Assembly: GCA_964017155.1 (NCBI GenBank)
Contig: OZ024855.1
Coordinates: forward strand, 54,045,262-54,109,261
Length of the DNA stretch: 64,000 bases
Direction: 5' to 3'
Source: Oasisia sp. SBJ-2009
Lineage: Eukaryota > Annelida > Polychaeta > Sabellida > Siboglinidae
The position numbers and the translations under genes are program-made. Shown piece after piece: positions 13,301 through 23,700 of this stretch. Within the stretch, counting starts at the first letter, position 1. Every line of letters starts with the position of its first letter. The notes beneath the pieces were generated by a model, which had not been told where the DNA came from, made no database searches, and was given only the letters and a program-made list of their open reading frames with translations.

Positions 13301-13351
13301 TGCGGTGGTCCGGTGAACGCCAAGAACGCCACTGGGGACGTGAGACGGTGA
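1087..13351 (+). CDS. BMPR2: BMP type II receptor, serine/threonine kinase (complete, 10 coding exons)
   Basis: Type II TGF-beta-family receptor that binds BMP-class ligands at the cell surface and phosphorylates type I receptors (family knowledge). Exons I assign: 1087-1141, 2581-2823, 3721-3894, 4486-4870, 8078-8247, 9040-9209, 10133-10280, 10767-10903, 11418-11544, 12006-13351; all junctions are GT-AG and the total is 2955 nt, 984 codons plus stop. Residues 1-18 are a hydrophobic signal peptide; the ectodomain ends in a CCC...CN box ([10 protein letters not shown]); TM is about 170-192. The kinase has GRFGEVWKG, Lys250, HRDLNSRN (Asp353), DFG (371-373), [20 protein letters not shown] and [16 protein letters not shown], the type II hallmark wording of BMPR2 rather than of activin or TGF-beta receptors. 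A 448-aa tail follows on one exon; VTPTVN at its start matches the vertebrate tail. Human BMPR2 is 1038 aa. Intron 4 holds a minisatellite that copies the exon 5 acceptor. Confidence 0.95.
2581..3894 (+). other. BMPR2: BMPR2 extracellular ligand-binding domain (exons 2 and 3)
   Basis: Exon 2 (2581-2823) and exon 3 (3721-3894) encode the three-finger activin-receptor-type ectodomain. Visible signatures are [26 protein letters not shown] across the exon junction, and [12 protein letters not shown] at the end, which parallel the vertebrate BMPR2 elements TILC, DINLVKQGCW and FCCCSTDLCNVN. NNKT is a possible N-glycosylation site. The N-terminal part before the first conserved Cys is longer than in vertebrates. 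Confidence 0.88.
4292..4355. repeat. (AT)n microsatellite in BMPR2 intron 3
   Basis: About 60 bp of uninterrupted AT repeats in intron 3 of BMPR2, roughly 130 bp before the exon 4 acceptor. It creates a spurious reading frame that runs into exon 4 from the wrong frame. Confidence 0.95.
4888..5250. repeat. 59-61-bp minisatellite just after BMPR2 exon 4 donor
   Basis: About six copies of a unit containing CTCGGGTTGTGCTAACTTTG and ATCTGCCAAGTGCTCAAGTC begin 17 bp after the exon 4 donor at 4871. Several units carry TTGTAAGTGC, which resembles a splice donor; others have GTAAGG. Unlike the other gene-edge repeats it does not contain exon sequence. Open frames on both strands through it are products of the repeat. 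Confidence 0.93.
5700..5805 (-). mobile_element. Fragment of hAT-like MITE (reverse)
   Basis: Its reverse complement matches the 3' half of the MITE at 39015-39310: TTTTGGCTCCTTAATTTTTG, CCCATATTTCTATCCGTCCA. The piece AAAATTAAGGAGCCAAAAAG recurs at 6318-6337 inside the minisatellite spacer, so the expansion seems to have captured part of this element. Confidence 0.6.
5851..6316. repeat. 48-bp minisatellite block, BMPR2 intron 4
   Basis: About ten near-identical 48-bp units with TGTGTCAGACTGACAGTGGA or the TGTTTCAG variant. It is a shorter version (5 nt deleted in the GGGGTGACT segment) of the 53-bp unit that follows from 6402. Because 48 is a multiple of three, both strands show long open frames that are not genes. 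Confidence 0.95.
6402..8117. repeat. 53-bp minisatellite copying BMPR2 exon 5 acceptor and exon start
   Basis: About 32 head-to-tail 53-bp units. Each is GTGCATGTTTCAG (intron end) followed by 40 nt identical or nearly identical to the start of exon 5 (8078-8117). The last unit runs into the genuine exon, so every unit is a copy of the real 3' splice site plus 13 codons. Unit variants differ in the number of G after GGAC and in a T deletion. The segment 6317-6401 between the two blocks is a partial duplicate spacer containing a MITE piece. Confidence 0.96.
8413..8472 (+). repeat. Possible SINE or non-LTR 3' tail
   Basis: GCGCTGTATAAAATAAAG followed by ATTATTATTAATT is the style of 3' end that many invertebrate SINE and RTE-like elements share. 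No body of an element is recognisable upstream. Family call is a guess. Confidence 0.35.
10568..10600. repeat. Short (ATACAAG)n tail with AAGCTTTATTTA
   Basis: Three copies of ATACAAG next to AAGCTTTATTTA look like the reversed 3' microsatellite end of a retroelement, in BMPR2 intron 7. The adjoining 10680-10760 holds a two-copy tandem repeat (GTGATATATTTTAT...GGTCATAAGTC) ending just before the exon 8 acceptor. Confidence 0.4.
10984..11020 (+). mobile_element. Fragment of hAT-like MITE (5' end)
   Basis: CAGAGCTTTATGCAGGATAC plus TTTTTGCCAGTTAG matches the left end of the MITE copies at 39015 and 59264, then diverges. It lies in BMPR2 intron 8, directly after exon 8. Confidence 0.5.
12006..13351 (+). 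other. BMPR2: BMPR2 C-terminal cytoplasmic tail exon
   Basis: One 1346-nt exon encodes a Ser/Thr/Asn/Gln-rich, low-complexity 448-aa tail after the kinase. The long tail distinguishes BMPR2 from ACVR2 and TGFBR2; in vertebrates it binds cytoskeletal and trafficking partners (family knowledge). Only the first residues (GVTPTVN) are clearly conserved. Codon use is more GC-rich than the flanking introns, and the reverse strand is open over long stretches as a by-product. Confidence 0.85.
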
Positions 13352-13722
13352 ACGACGCCGTGTAGATGAGTCATCGACCGATCCGTGTTGTTCTGTCGCT
13401 AGAGATGTACAGTGGTGCTTTGGGCCTTTGCCGTGTGTAGTTCGAAGGACGTGTGTGTGCCGCAACGTTACAAGAATGTTTTGATCAATTGCTGACTGCG
13501 GGATCAGACCTGCGGGTGTGATGTCAAGATGGGTACGGTATAAACGGGAGAGGAGTGGGGGGGGGGGGGGCAAAGGTTTTAGAGCTAAGTGGTGTTGTGC
13601 TTTGAGCTTCCTTTTTAAAACTCTTAACATGTAGACGACGCGACGCTGTAGCACAGGGAATCACTAATGCTGGTTGTAATCTAATTGCTAGCTAGCTTGT
13701 TTGTGAGATCTATGAACTGCCA

Positions 13723-13808
13723 GTTGTACCCTAAATGGTATCAGTTGTACCCTAAAGGGTATATGTGGTACCCCGCTGGGTATCGGTCGCACGCTGGAGG
13801 GTATATAA
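13723..13808. repeat. Tandem imperfect palindromes in BMPR2 3' UTR
   Basis: Four units of about 20-24 bp, each a small hairpin: TACCCTAAATGGTA, TACCCTAAAGGGTA, TACCCCGCTGGGTA and a weaker GCACGCTGGAGGGTA. They sit about 370 nt after the BMPR2 stop codon. Function unknown. Confidence 0.7.
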
Positions 13809-14939
13809 GACAATCAAACTGTGTGTCTGTGTAAGCAAACGTGTTTTGTTGTCATACAACAATGATTAACACTTACGATGCTGCCCATATTTGGTCTGTC
13901 GGTGTCAGTGGTAATCGCCCGTGTCTCAACATCCCTACTTCTTTGTCTCCCATTGAGGAGAGCAGCGAGCAGTCAGGTCCAGTATCGACAACCACGCATG
14001 CGTGCAGTTATAGGTGAATTGAGTCTTCGGTATTTTAATATATGCCACCCACTGGTTCAAGGTTAGTAAGCCCATAAAGTGTGTGCGGTTCAAATATTTA
14101 AACCACAGTGTTCAAATTGTAAACATAAGGTTTTATTTCATAGCTGGGGCATTCCATGTCAAATCAATCAAAAACTGAAATTTACATGATCGTCTTTGAT
14201 TTTGCTGACATTTTGTGTGAAGGTTTAAGACAAGTTTAAGTCAAATTTGAGGTCAATCTGACCTTCAGGGCCAGAGATATAACCCTACTTCTAGGTGACC
14301 TACACATGTGATGTTGCCGTCATTTTAAACCTATTAGATTGTCTACCTATTTAGACATGAACCAGTATATAGAAAAATTAAAACATTTAAAAAAAATGGT
14401 TTGACCTTTGACTCGACCTAGCAAAAAACATGTAACCTCTGATTTGTGTAGGTTGAATCGTACATATATAGCAAGAATGTGTAAAGTTTTATCATGCGCA
14501 GTTGAATACTTCAGGAGGTATGAATTTTAAGAACATTTCTTATGTCACATTAATGCTGAAATATACCCAATAAGTACAGTCATAATGCTCTGTTAGTATG
14601 CAAATGGAGACTAACTTCCTAGAATTTATGTTTTGTTTTGTTATCACCTTTACTATCCACTTATACTGTTGTTGTTTCGGAGGGGATTAATTTAAAAAAT
14701 AACATGTCCCAAAGTACATATCTATTAAATGACCCATACTTAGGATGAGATAGATAGAATGGTAAAATAGGTAGAAGTCACACAGGCCCAGTTGTACTAT
14801 AGATGTACCTATAATTATTGTATCCGTTTCTGGGAAAAAAGATAATGCCACACATGGCAGATTTCATGGCTACTGTGACATTAAACGTAGCTGGAATGTT
14901 TGAATGAATATGGGCATTAGTGATTGGAGTTTGAGGGAA

Positions 14940-14950
14940 GTGTGTGTGTG

Positions 14951-15013
<63 letters not shown>
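14940..15013. repeat. Compound (TG)n(TGCG)n microsatellite
   Basis: A TG tract changes abruptly into TGCG repeats. The same compound design is at 34503-34583. Confidence 0.95.
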
Positions 15014-17294
15014 TTAGATAACGTAGTGATGCTTGTGTGCACGTCGATATAATTTTAGTGATACCAGTGTGCTTGGAAGTGCACAATGTCACGCTTTTAT
15101 TTGATAAATTCATATGTGAAGGCCACAATGTCTTGTAAAACGTGTTATCAATGTGTGCTTGTAAAGTAGCAGAGTTCATGTAAGAAACAACTGGTGTTCA
15201 TGATTAGGATATTGTTTTAATTAAGATTTTTAGTAATTGGCAAGATTGTTCTTGCTACGTGTGAATTATAATGCCACAAGATGGCCGGAAATAAATTATG
15301 GTACTGCTGGCAATGGTTTGATTGCATGTTAATGATGAAGTTGTAACGTGTTTGGAGTTATTAGTCTAGATTTTAAACATGTTACTGAAGTTTAAATCCA
15401 CAAGATTTTAATGTTCCTTTTCTATTGTCCTCTGGTAGGATGTGCGATAAACACCGCTGTACTCAATGCTTTGACCAGTTCACATAACTGGAGGGTGTAC
15501 GTAAGAACTTACCTTCACTTTTTAGTCAGGTTTTTGACACTGGTTACAAAACATAATGTACAGTACGTTTCTGAAATGTAACGGGAATGAAAATTAACTA
15601 AATTCTTGGACCAATACAGATTTTGTAAATAGTATTTCTTGTTCGACATGCAGCTATAGCTACATGTTTGTGACGGCTCCATCTGCCATGTGTGCTTCAG
15701 TGTGTGTATTTATGAGTAATTCTCTTCGTATGTAATAAAACTGCAACAGCGTACACATATAGTGACACTAGTTGTCTTTGTATGGCAATTGGCTGGCTGC
15801 GGAGTCATTTCTGGTGGCAACTTCTTCACACCAAACTATTAATACCAGAAGACTCACTGCATTGGTTACTAACATAGATGAGTATCACGTGGATAGTTTG
15901 TATCATGTCAAAACGGCAGGGTGCTTGTCACAAGACTATGGTGTCAGGTTGTTAGAATGAATACTGACCACTTCCTGATTGCAGTCACAAAAGATTTTTG
16001 AAAAGATTGACCACAAAATAATCAAGAATCCTGATTTGAACCATCCAGTTTTACAAACCATTTCAAGTATCTCCATTTAATTTGAGTGGACTTCTAATTT
16101 ACCCATCTAGATCCATTTTTGTATGGATTATCTTATATTTATAAAGCCCTTGAGCTAGAAGTAACAAACAGAATATTAGTACCTAAGATCGTTTATTAAT
16201 CGAACCTTGAACACATCCTGAAAAAGGTGAGCTTTAGCGGGCATGTGTGTGCTGTGCGAAAGGGTAAAACCCTCACAGATACATTGGTCTAAGGTTGCAT
16301 AGATCTATGGCTTTCTGTAAATGACGGACCTAAGGGTAACTGCAGCTAAAACATTCACTCCTCAACATTCTCAATTCCTGCCTATCTGCATATCAACGGC
16401 AGCCAATAAAAGCTGCCCTGATGAGCAACATGATATGTATATAGTGTAAAGATCAATATGCATTAGATCAACAAAATATGGACCGCGCTGAACACAGTCG
16501 CAGCAACGTTCAACAACTAAAAACGAGCATTTAAAATTATTATTATTTTCACGACCACAGATGCATTACGTAACTCAGCGGTGTGTGAGACAATGGCAAG
16601 TGCTTCGTAACTATGATTAAAGCTAATTAATGCTATCGCTTATCAACTAAGATGACAGCTGGATTTGGCCACGGTTTTAAAACTTAACTGATCTAAACCA
16701 CAGATGTACAGGGTATCCTCAGGCTCACAAACCACACTTAGCAGTAGTACAACCCTACCCCTGGCAGTAACCCCACACAATGTATGGATATACATATGTG
16801 TACACTGAATCATTGGTACTTCTTCCCATGATACCAGCAACTAGCTCACCTTCAAAATCAAATTTACCGACAGCCATTACATGTCTGGTGGTAGTTAATG
16901 GCAAGCAATGAAAGCTTATTATAGACTCCCAAAACTGAAAACTGGACACTTGTAACTGAAAAATCCATGTTTCAATGGGTTGATGTGCCAGGGTTAGGGA
17001 TGTACTTCGCGGTCGTTGGTTTGAGAGGACCTGACAAGTGGAACGGTTGCCCTGGAAACCCAGTCACATTTGGCAATGTCAACATTACTGCAATTGAAAT
17101 ATTGTACAAAATTGTTGTGCACGTACATATATACATTGATCCAATTCAAAACCAGTGACACACTGCTCTAAGTGAGATTGGTTCATTCGCGTGAACAAAA
17201 CAGCTTAACTAAAAATTAATTAACGTCAGGTGTTTCTTTGCATAATATCTGAGCGCGGTGGCCCTTTGGTGTGGCAGTAAACTGTCTTACTATG

Positions 17295-18479
17295 TTATAA
17301 CTCTTCCTTCTTCGTCTTTCCCTTCGAATCCTGTTTAGGGAGCTTCTTCACCTCTTTTTTAGGGGGCTGCTTCGCCTCTTGTTTAGGGGGCTGCTCTTGT
17401 TTAGGCGGTTGCTCGGCAGCAGCGACCTTTCCCTGCTGCTCAGCAAAGAAGTCGAGGAAGGCCTGCTCGTTGCGTGCTCCGGAGTACTTACTCACAAACC
17501 CTCCCTGGTGGTAGTACTTGAAGGTGGGGTAACCTGTCACACCCTGCTTCTGGCACGCATCTGCAATGACAAGTTCAGTTGAAGTCTCAACTCAATCTGC
17601 AGACACTGCAGTCTTTCGGTGTTTCATCGTGTGTGGAATTTGTGCTAACTTGTGTGGTGTTTGTACTAATTTGTGTAGTGTTTGTGCTTACGTTTGTTGT
17701 GTTAGTGCTATCTCATTAATGTTGGTGTTTGTGCAAGCTTGTGTTGTGTTTGTGCTAACTCATGGTGTTTGTGCTAATTCGTCTTGTGTTTATGCTAACC
17801 CATGTTGTGTTTATACTAACTTGTGTGGTGTTGGTGCTAGCGTTTGTGTTGTGGTGTTTGTGATAACTTGTTTCGTGTATTTGCTAACTCGTGTGGTGTT
17901 TGTAATTACTTCTGTGTTGTTTCTGATAGAATCCACACTATAAATCTCCAACATTGTACTCTGCATAACGATACAAATTAGAACCTTAAGAAAATCACAA
18001 TCTAATTTTCCTGCTGTCATGTGACAATTGCCAACATCACATGACTACAGCACTGGTGAAGACATTCTAGCCTGTCCAACATCACATGACTACAGCGCTC
18101 TGATTAACACTTCTAGCCTGGCCTCCACTTATTGCTTGGAATACAATCACGATGTCTGCTTTAACTGCCTTTCAATTTTAAACGTTATATTAAAAGTTGA
18201 TACATTCCGACATGACAATGTTTACCTTTGGCCGTTGTGCAGTCAACCGCGGCCAGGTAACACGACTTGTCACCGACGAGTTTGTCAGCGGCTGCCGCAT
18301 ATTCGGGCTTTGCCTTCTTACAATGTCCACACCAGGGGGCGTAGAACATGACGATGGCGTGCTCCTTGTCCGAGCCCAGCCACTGGTTGAATGTCGAGTC
18401 GTCAAGGTGACTGATGGACTTGGCCTCGTCCGACCATTTCGGTTCTGGCGCCTTCTCTGGCTCTTTACCTGACACTGGG
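17295..18479 (-). other. PDIA5: PDIA5-like thioredoxin domain 5 (CGHC) and KEEL tail, exons 24-25
   Basis: [40 protein letters not shown] (Trp codon not interrupted), [41 protein letters not shown] Lys/Gln/Pro tail with repeated PPKQE units leads to the C-terminal KEEL. Like domain 3 it has the VDC/IDC strand and no microexon. Confidence 0.9.
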
Positions 18480-20656
18480 CTGAAGGAGAAACTGGGCATC
18501 AGTTGGGCATCAGTTGGACATGCATACATATGTAGGGGCAAGCTGCCGAATGAACCGACTCATACATTCGTGAAAATGTTCATCAAGTTGGCAGTATATC
18601 AGTCAATTTTTTTTCAGAATTACACAACTAGCAATGTTCTACTTACTTACGTTTTGACCCCCAACGGCGGCCTTCTTCAGGAACTGAAGAGGTTCAGTGG
18701 TCACTGCTCGCTAGATACGTGTGAGACAGTCTGCTCGCCACGCCATCTAGCGAGCAGTGACCACTGAACATTCAGTTCCTGAAGGAGGCCGCCGTTGGTG
18801 GTCAAAACGTAGAAGTAGAACATTGCTAGTTGTGAAATTTGTTTGGAATCATACATGACATGTTAAGCCTCTCCGGTATTGTTCTACATCTCCCGGCGGG
18901 AGCAGCAAATCTCCAGGTTTTCAATGAAACCCCAAACAAATTCTACCTAATTTACCCAACTGGATGTGAATAACTGGTGTCACTTCTGGCTGGGTATTGT
19001 CCCGCGTGTTTCTGTGTCCCTTCACTAATTAAAAAAATATTGATGATAATTTATCATTAATAAAATTATACTAAACATGACTTTTGTATGTTGTTACTGG
19101 GGTATTCTTTGATGACAGTTTTGCATGAATTAGTATTTAGTTTTTTTTTAGAACATATGTAATTTGTACATTATTGAAAAATCTTGATTCATTGTATATT
19201 AATTGAATTAAAAAATTAGGTATGTATTGGTCTTCATCATAGTTTACAACAAAATCAGTATAATTGAAAAAAGTTATCTTCTTGTGATTTAGGTACAACA
19301 TAAAATAGGAGAATGTTCAGAAAAAATTAAACAATTTAAAAATAACATTTCTGTTTCATTAATATTTAATCTATATAATATACCCGTCTTGGAGGCAACA
19401 CCATTACATTTTAATTAATTACTATTATCAGAATAAAAAATGAAAGCAAAGATTTATTGGCAAGATCAAATCTGTCAGAAAATTGTCAGAATTTGTTTTA
19501 ATTTGAATTTCATAAAATAATGACTTGAATTGGAGTTATTTAAATCACATCTGACTTTGATGATTGCACACTGAAAACAGTCTAATAGATGCCTATGTGC
19601 AATGCATATCCCTTGCCTGTCGTTGATATTGTTTATAACCCTGGATTAGAAGCGCCGCTAACCACTCCGATACCCTATTATCGCCCATCGTAAACGTTCC
19701 AATCGTGTAAAAGAAAGCGCAATCCGTTCACATATATACAACTAATGCCCATCCATACATCTAGGCTACATGTGCATGTTTGTAAATTTATGTACTTTTG
19801 CTAAACATGACTATTTGAGTACATTATACATGTAAATGAAAACATACCAACGGCATTCGCAATGCATGATAATTTATATTTTTAATTTAAATATGTCTCC
19901 CGTCATACCTCGGTCACCATGGCTCAGTCTGGCTCAGAAAATGCCATATTCAAGTTTTACATGTAAACATTTATGTTAGTTGTGTAATAAATGATCATGT
20001 AGGTGCTGCTGCTTTTCATGCAGGGGATTAATTCTCAGAATAAAAAAATGCTAATGTCATACCTAGGACACAAGTAAATTACGCAACATTATAATTAAAT
20101 ATTATTATTTACTGATTTATGACCGTCTTCTTTTTAATTTATGAGGGCTAAACAGCAACACATAATTTTTTCATGAAATTGACAGGGAATGTTTGTATTA
20201 TATTTGGTATATTATGAACTGTTAGTTATACTAACACTTTTTTTTTTAATGTCTCAAATAATTGAATGTATTCCTTTTTGTAATTTATTTTTGCATTTAT
20301 GGTTAAAAACCCAATTTATATAAAAAAAAACAATTTTCCAAGACCTTCCAGTTTACATATAAAAGCCCAATTTTCAGATATTTGTGTATAAAGTGTTGGC
20401 GTTTCTGAAACTTAACATGTATGAACCATACAGCTATCGCTTTTAAAGGAACTATATCTACTGCTGGTACAACACTGTCTGAGACTAGAATAAATAATGA
20501 ACTCATATTGCTCACAACATTGCAGTTATGAACTCCAAAACAGGGTTCACAATATAAAAGTTGTGCCTGTGAAAAATGTACATTATATATACACTATACA
20601 TAATATATATTATAAGTATATATAAGTTACATAATACATATATATATATTATATTC

Positions 20657-20710
<54 letters not shown>

Positions 20711-20731
20711 TCATCATTTATATATTATCTT

Positions 20732-20773
<42 letters not shown>

Positions 20774-23700
20774 ACATTCATCAATAAATACATACATATA
20801 TACAATTAATAATATATTCAAAACATTACAAAAACCGTTGCTATTACTCCTTGCTGGTTTCACATTCCCACACTTTTGACCAGAATGCGAGTATATACGA
20901 CAGGTTGCGTGGACTTCCTGCTAATGATTATATGGAATAGGAACTCGGAATTTTAAGACTGCACCAGCTGTGGAATGTCCACTTCTCCAGAAACTCCACT
21001 TCACAGAGTCACTTCAGCCAACACAACTGGAGTAGTTAAACAAAGAGAACGTAGAGTGAAATGGGATATGGAAAGTGAAGACGGGATCTGTGAGACTATA
21101 GGGATAAGTGCATAACTCACTTTTCCATAAAACTAACAAAGTCTGGGGCTTTTCGTCCCCGCTCGTACGCGAATTCCTCTTTTCCATTCCTGTCAAACGA
21201 ACAAGAAACACTGCAATACACAGTACACTGCGTAGATATCATTTCTATAAATCATTAAAAATATATACATTGATTTGACAAAAGGGCATCTTGTTAGCAT
21301 GACATTAGAACAAGACATTTAAACACTGTCATAATGATAATTTATTTATATACATATATGCAGAATATAATTCTGCTCAGAAGCACATAAAAATATAACA
21401 TTCGTAAAATATGAATACATATGAAATGTATGTAATAAATTAAGCCTACAAGGTAAAAACGAAATGTAAAATTATAATAAATAAATAAAAATTGCTTCTA
21501 AAAATCATAATATATAACCTAAACTTATCAGCAATAAGTTAATAGGTGAAATAAAATCAATAATAAAATAGCTCAGTAAGTTAATAATAAAGTAAGATAC
21601 CAATCTTAGAAACTATAATAATGGTTAAGATAAATTCAATCAAAATAACATGTAGCAACATTGTCCATGTGTTGGTGGATAAAAGAAACGCTTAGTACTT
21701 CAAATATAAAGTCAGAATAATTAGTGCCTGATACAAGTACACCAATAATTTACGAAATACATCATTATCATGACAACACTAACGGTTTTACTGTAATCTG
21801 TGTTATATTTTAATTTGATCGAGCTTCATGATTGTGTTTATGCATGGCAAAACAATTATGAAAATTTTAGGTGTCTGTTGATTTTATAATCATGGTCTTA
21901 CTATGCATGTCTAAATTTACAAATGTGTTGTTATTGTTATGAATGTTCTGCCAAATACAAATAATGTAATAAAGCAAGACTTACTTGAAGTATTTTACTG
22001 AAAAGAGAAAGAAAAATGATATGGTTACAGATAAGAACTCAGAAATGCAACATCACACAAATAAAAATAACACAGAATAACATCATTTAAACTTACAAAT
22101 GAATTACTTACAGCAACACATTTTACATCCAGAATATTACTAATCAAATCGAACAGCCACTTTGTCAACCTTGACAAGTGTTTAATCTAGAGGTATTCAA
22201 TGTCCTGTAGCCTTTTCATTCAAGAAAAGTGAAAGTGGAACTATGCGGAGAGTTCAACCATGTTTTTGGGGATATAAATAACATGTCTAATATAAAATGA
22301 CACTAATAAAATACATTTTGACAATTACTTGGTTGTTGCAGTTTGCTAAAAAAAATTACTCTTACAAACAGTTATAAAAAAAATCAATACAGAATATTGA
22401 TTCGATGATGACTTACATGTTGGGAAAGATTTCACTTGGAAACGTTCACCCAACTGTGACTCGACTGTGACATCGACCGTGCCCAGTGCCCCAGCAACCT
22501 GACAACACACAATGACACTTCGGTTAATGCTGCATTCTACGTTAACCTACCGCTTTAAACAATGTGTATGTAGATAAAGAGCAATATTTTAAATATTTTT
22601 TTCAGTTGTAACCAGAACTGCCACAATATAGATTGAATCGGAAATAAACAAAAAAAAGTTGGGCGCCATAACCAAAATACTTGAACTAGAATAAACAATT
22701 TTAGTAGTGGGAATCATAACCGCTGGTGTTGATGGATTCGGAAAACATGTAGCCAGAATTATAACAGCCATTGTATGGGTGGAATGGAATTACTTAAGAT
22801 GTTTTAACAGATAGAATGTTACTTTAAAGCTCATGGCCTGTTGAATCAAAAAGTGGATACAGTTCATTTCACAAACTTGTGCCTTAAAACCCACTTTGCT
22901 CAGGCAGGTGACGTGAATCGTGAATAGCTGATTCTACAACAGTGGTGTTGCCCATCGTGGCATCTGCTCACAGATTATAAACTGTCCTGTGAGACAGCGA
23001 CCATTGCTTCCCGCCAACACATAGAAGGTAAATAGACTTGATTTTTGGAGGGAGAAATTACGATATATTTATAATCACTAACAATTAGAATGCTAAAACA
23101 ACTGCTGCACTATAGCATAGCTGAGTTGCTCAGCTACTTAAAAGCCTCACATTTTTCGCCTTCATTGTTGTTGCAGCCTCGGCATAGGCTGGCTTCATTG
23201 CCTTACAGTGTCCACACCCTGCAATGAGAAGTCACATCTGAAACAACTGACCACAGCTTGACCGATTGTTTCTTCAGCTACAGCCAGCCTCGGACTGTAA
23301 TTATTAACACAAATTCATAAAATTAAACATCTCAAATGAGGTACATTTGCGACCACACCGAGGTTGATATTGTAAAAATAAAGTTACATGGTGAATTGAG
23401 AATTGTAAACAATTATTTATATGATACTAATAAATAATAAGAAATAATAAAAATAAGAAACAAGCTATTTGGTGCACAGAGAACAATAATTATGATGGTA
23501 CAAAGTGCATTGCAAAAGATAAAAATTGAGTTATGTGGTGCATATAATATGATAATAATAGAATGTACTATATAATTATAGATAATAACAGAAGTAAAAC
23601 GACATGGCACACTGAGAATTCTACTAACAGAGCTACATGGTGCATACACGATGATAAGCACAGAGCTATTTTGTGACGACAACACAATGTGACAAGACTA

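Larger units (their letters stand above)
13352..15760 (+). other. Probable BMPR2 3' UTR and convergent intergenic region
   Basis: No coding sequence is seen. AATAAA signals at 15292-15297 and 15734-15739 are candidate polyadenylation signals for BMPR2. The stretch holds a G run (13557-13570), a short tandem palindromic repeat (13723-13808) and a compound TG/TGCG microsatellite (14940-15013). From 15760 to 17294 I see nothing except AT-rich single-copy-looking sequence. Confidence 0.4.

Noticed and set aside
12002..13654. Minus-strand frames of 100-210 aa under the BMPR2 tail exon
   Set aside because: Shadow frames caused by the GC-rich codon use of the real plus-strand exon; no domain.
16647..17158. 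Short frames on both strands between BMPR2 and the PDIA5-like gene
   Set aside because: No similarity to a known family, no splice context, and unremarkable composition.
23161..23219. Possible independent single-domain thioredoxin genes in the PDI region
   Set aside because: All exons join in phase into one 803-aa protein with one signal peptide and one KEEL end, so they are domains of one gene.
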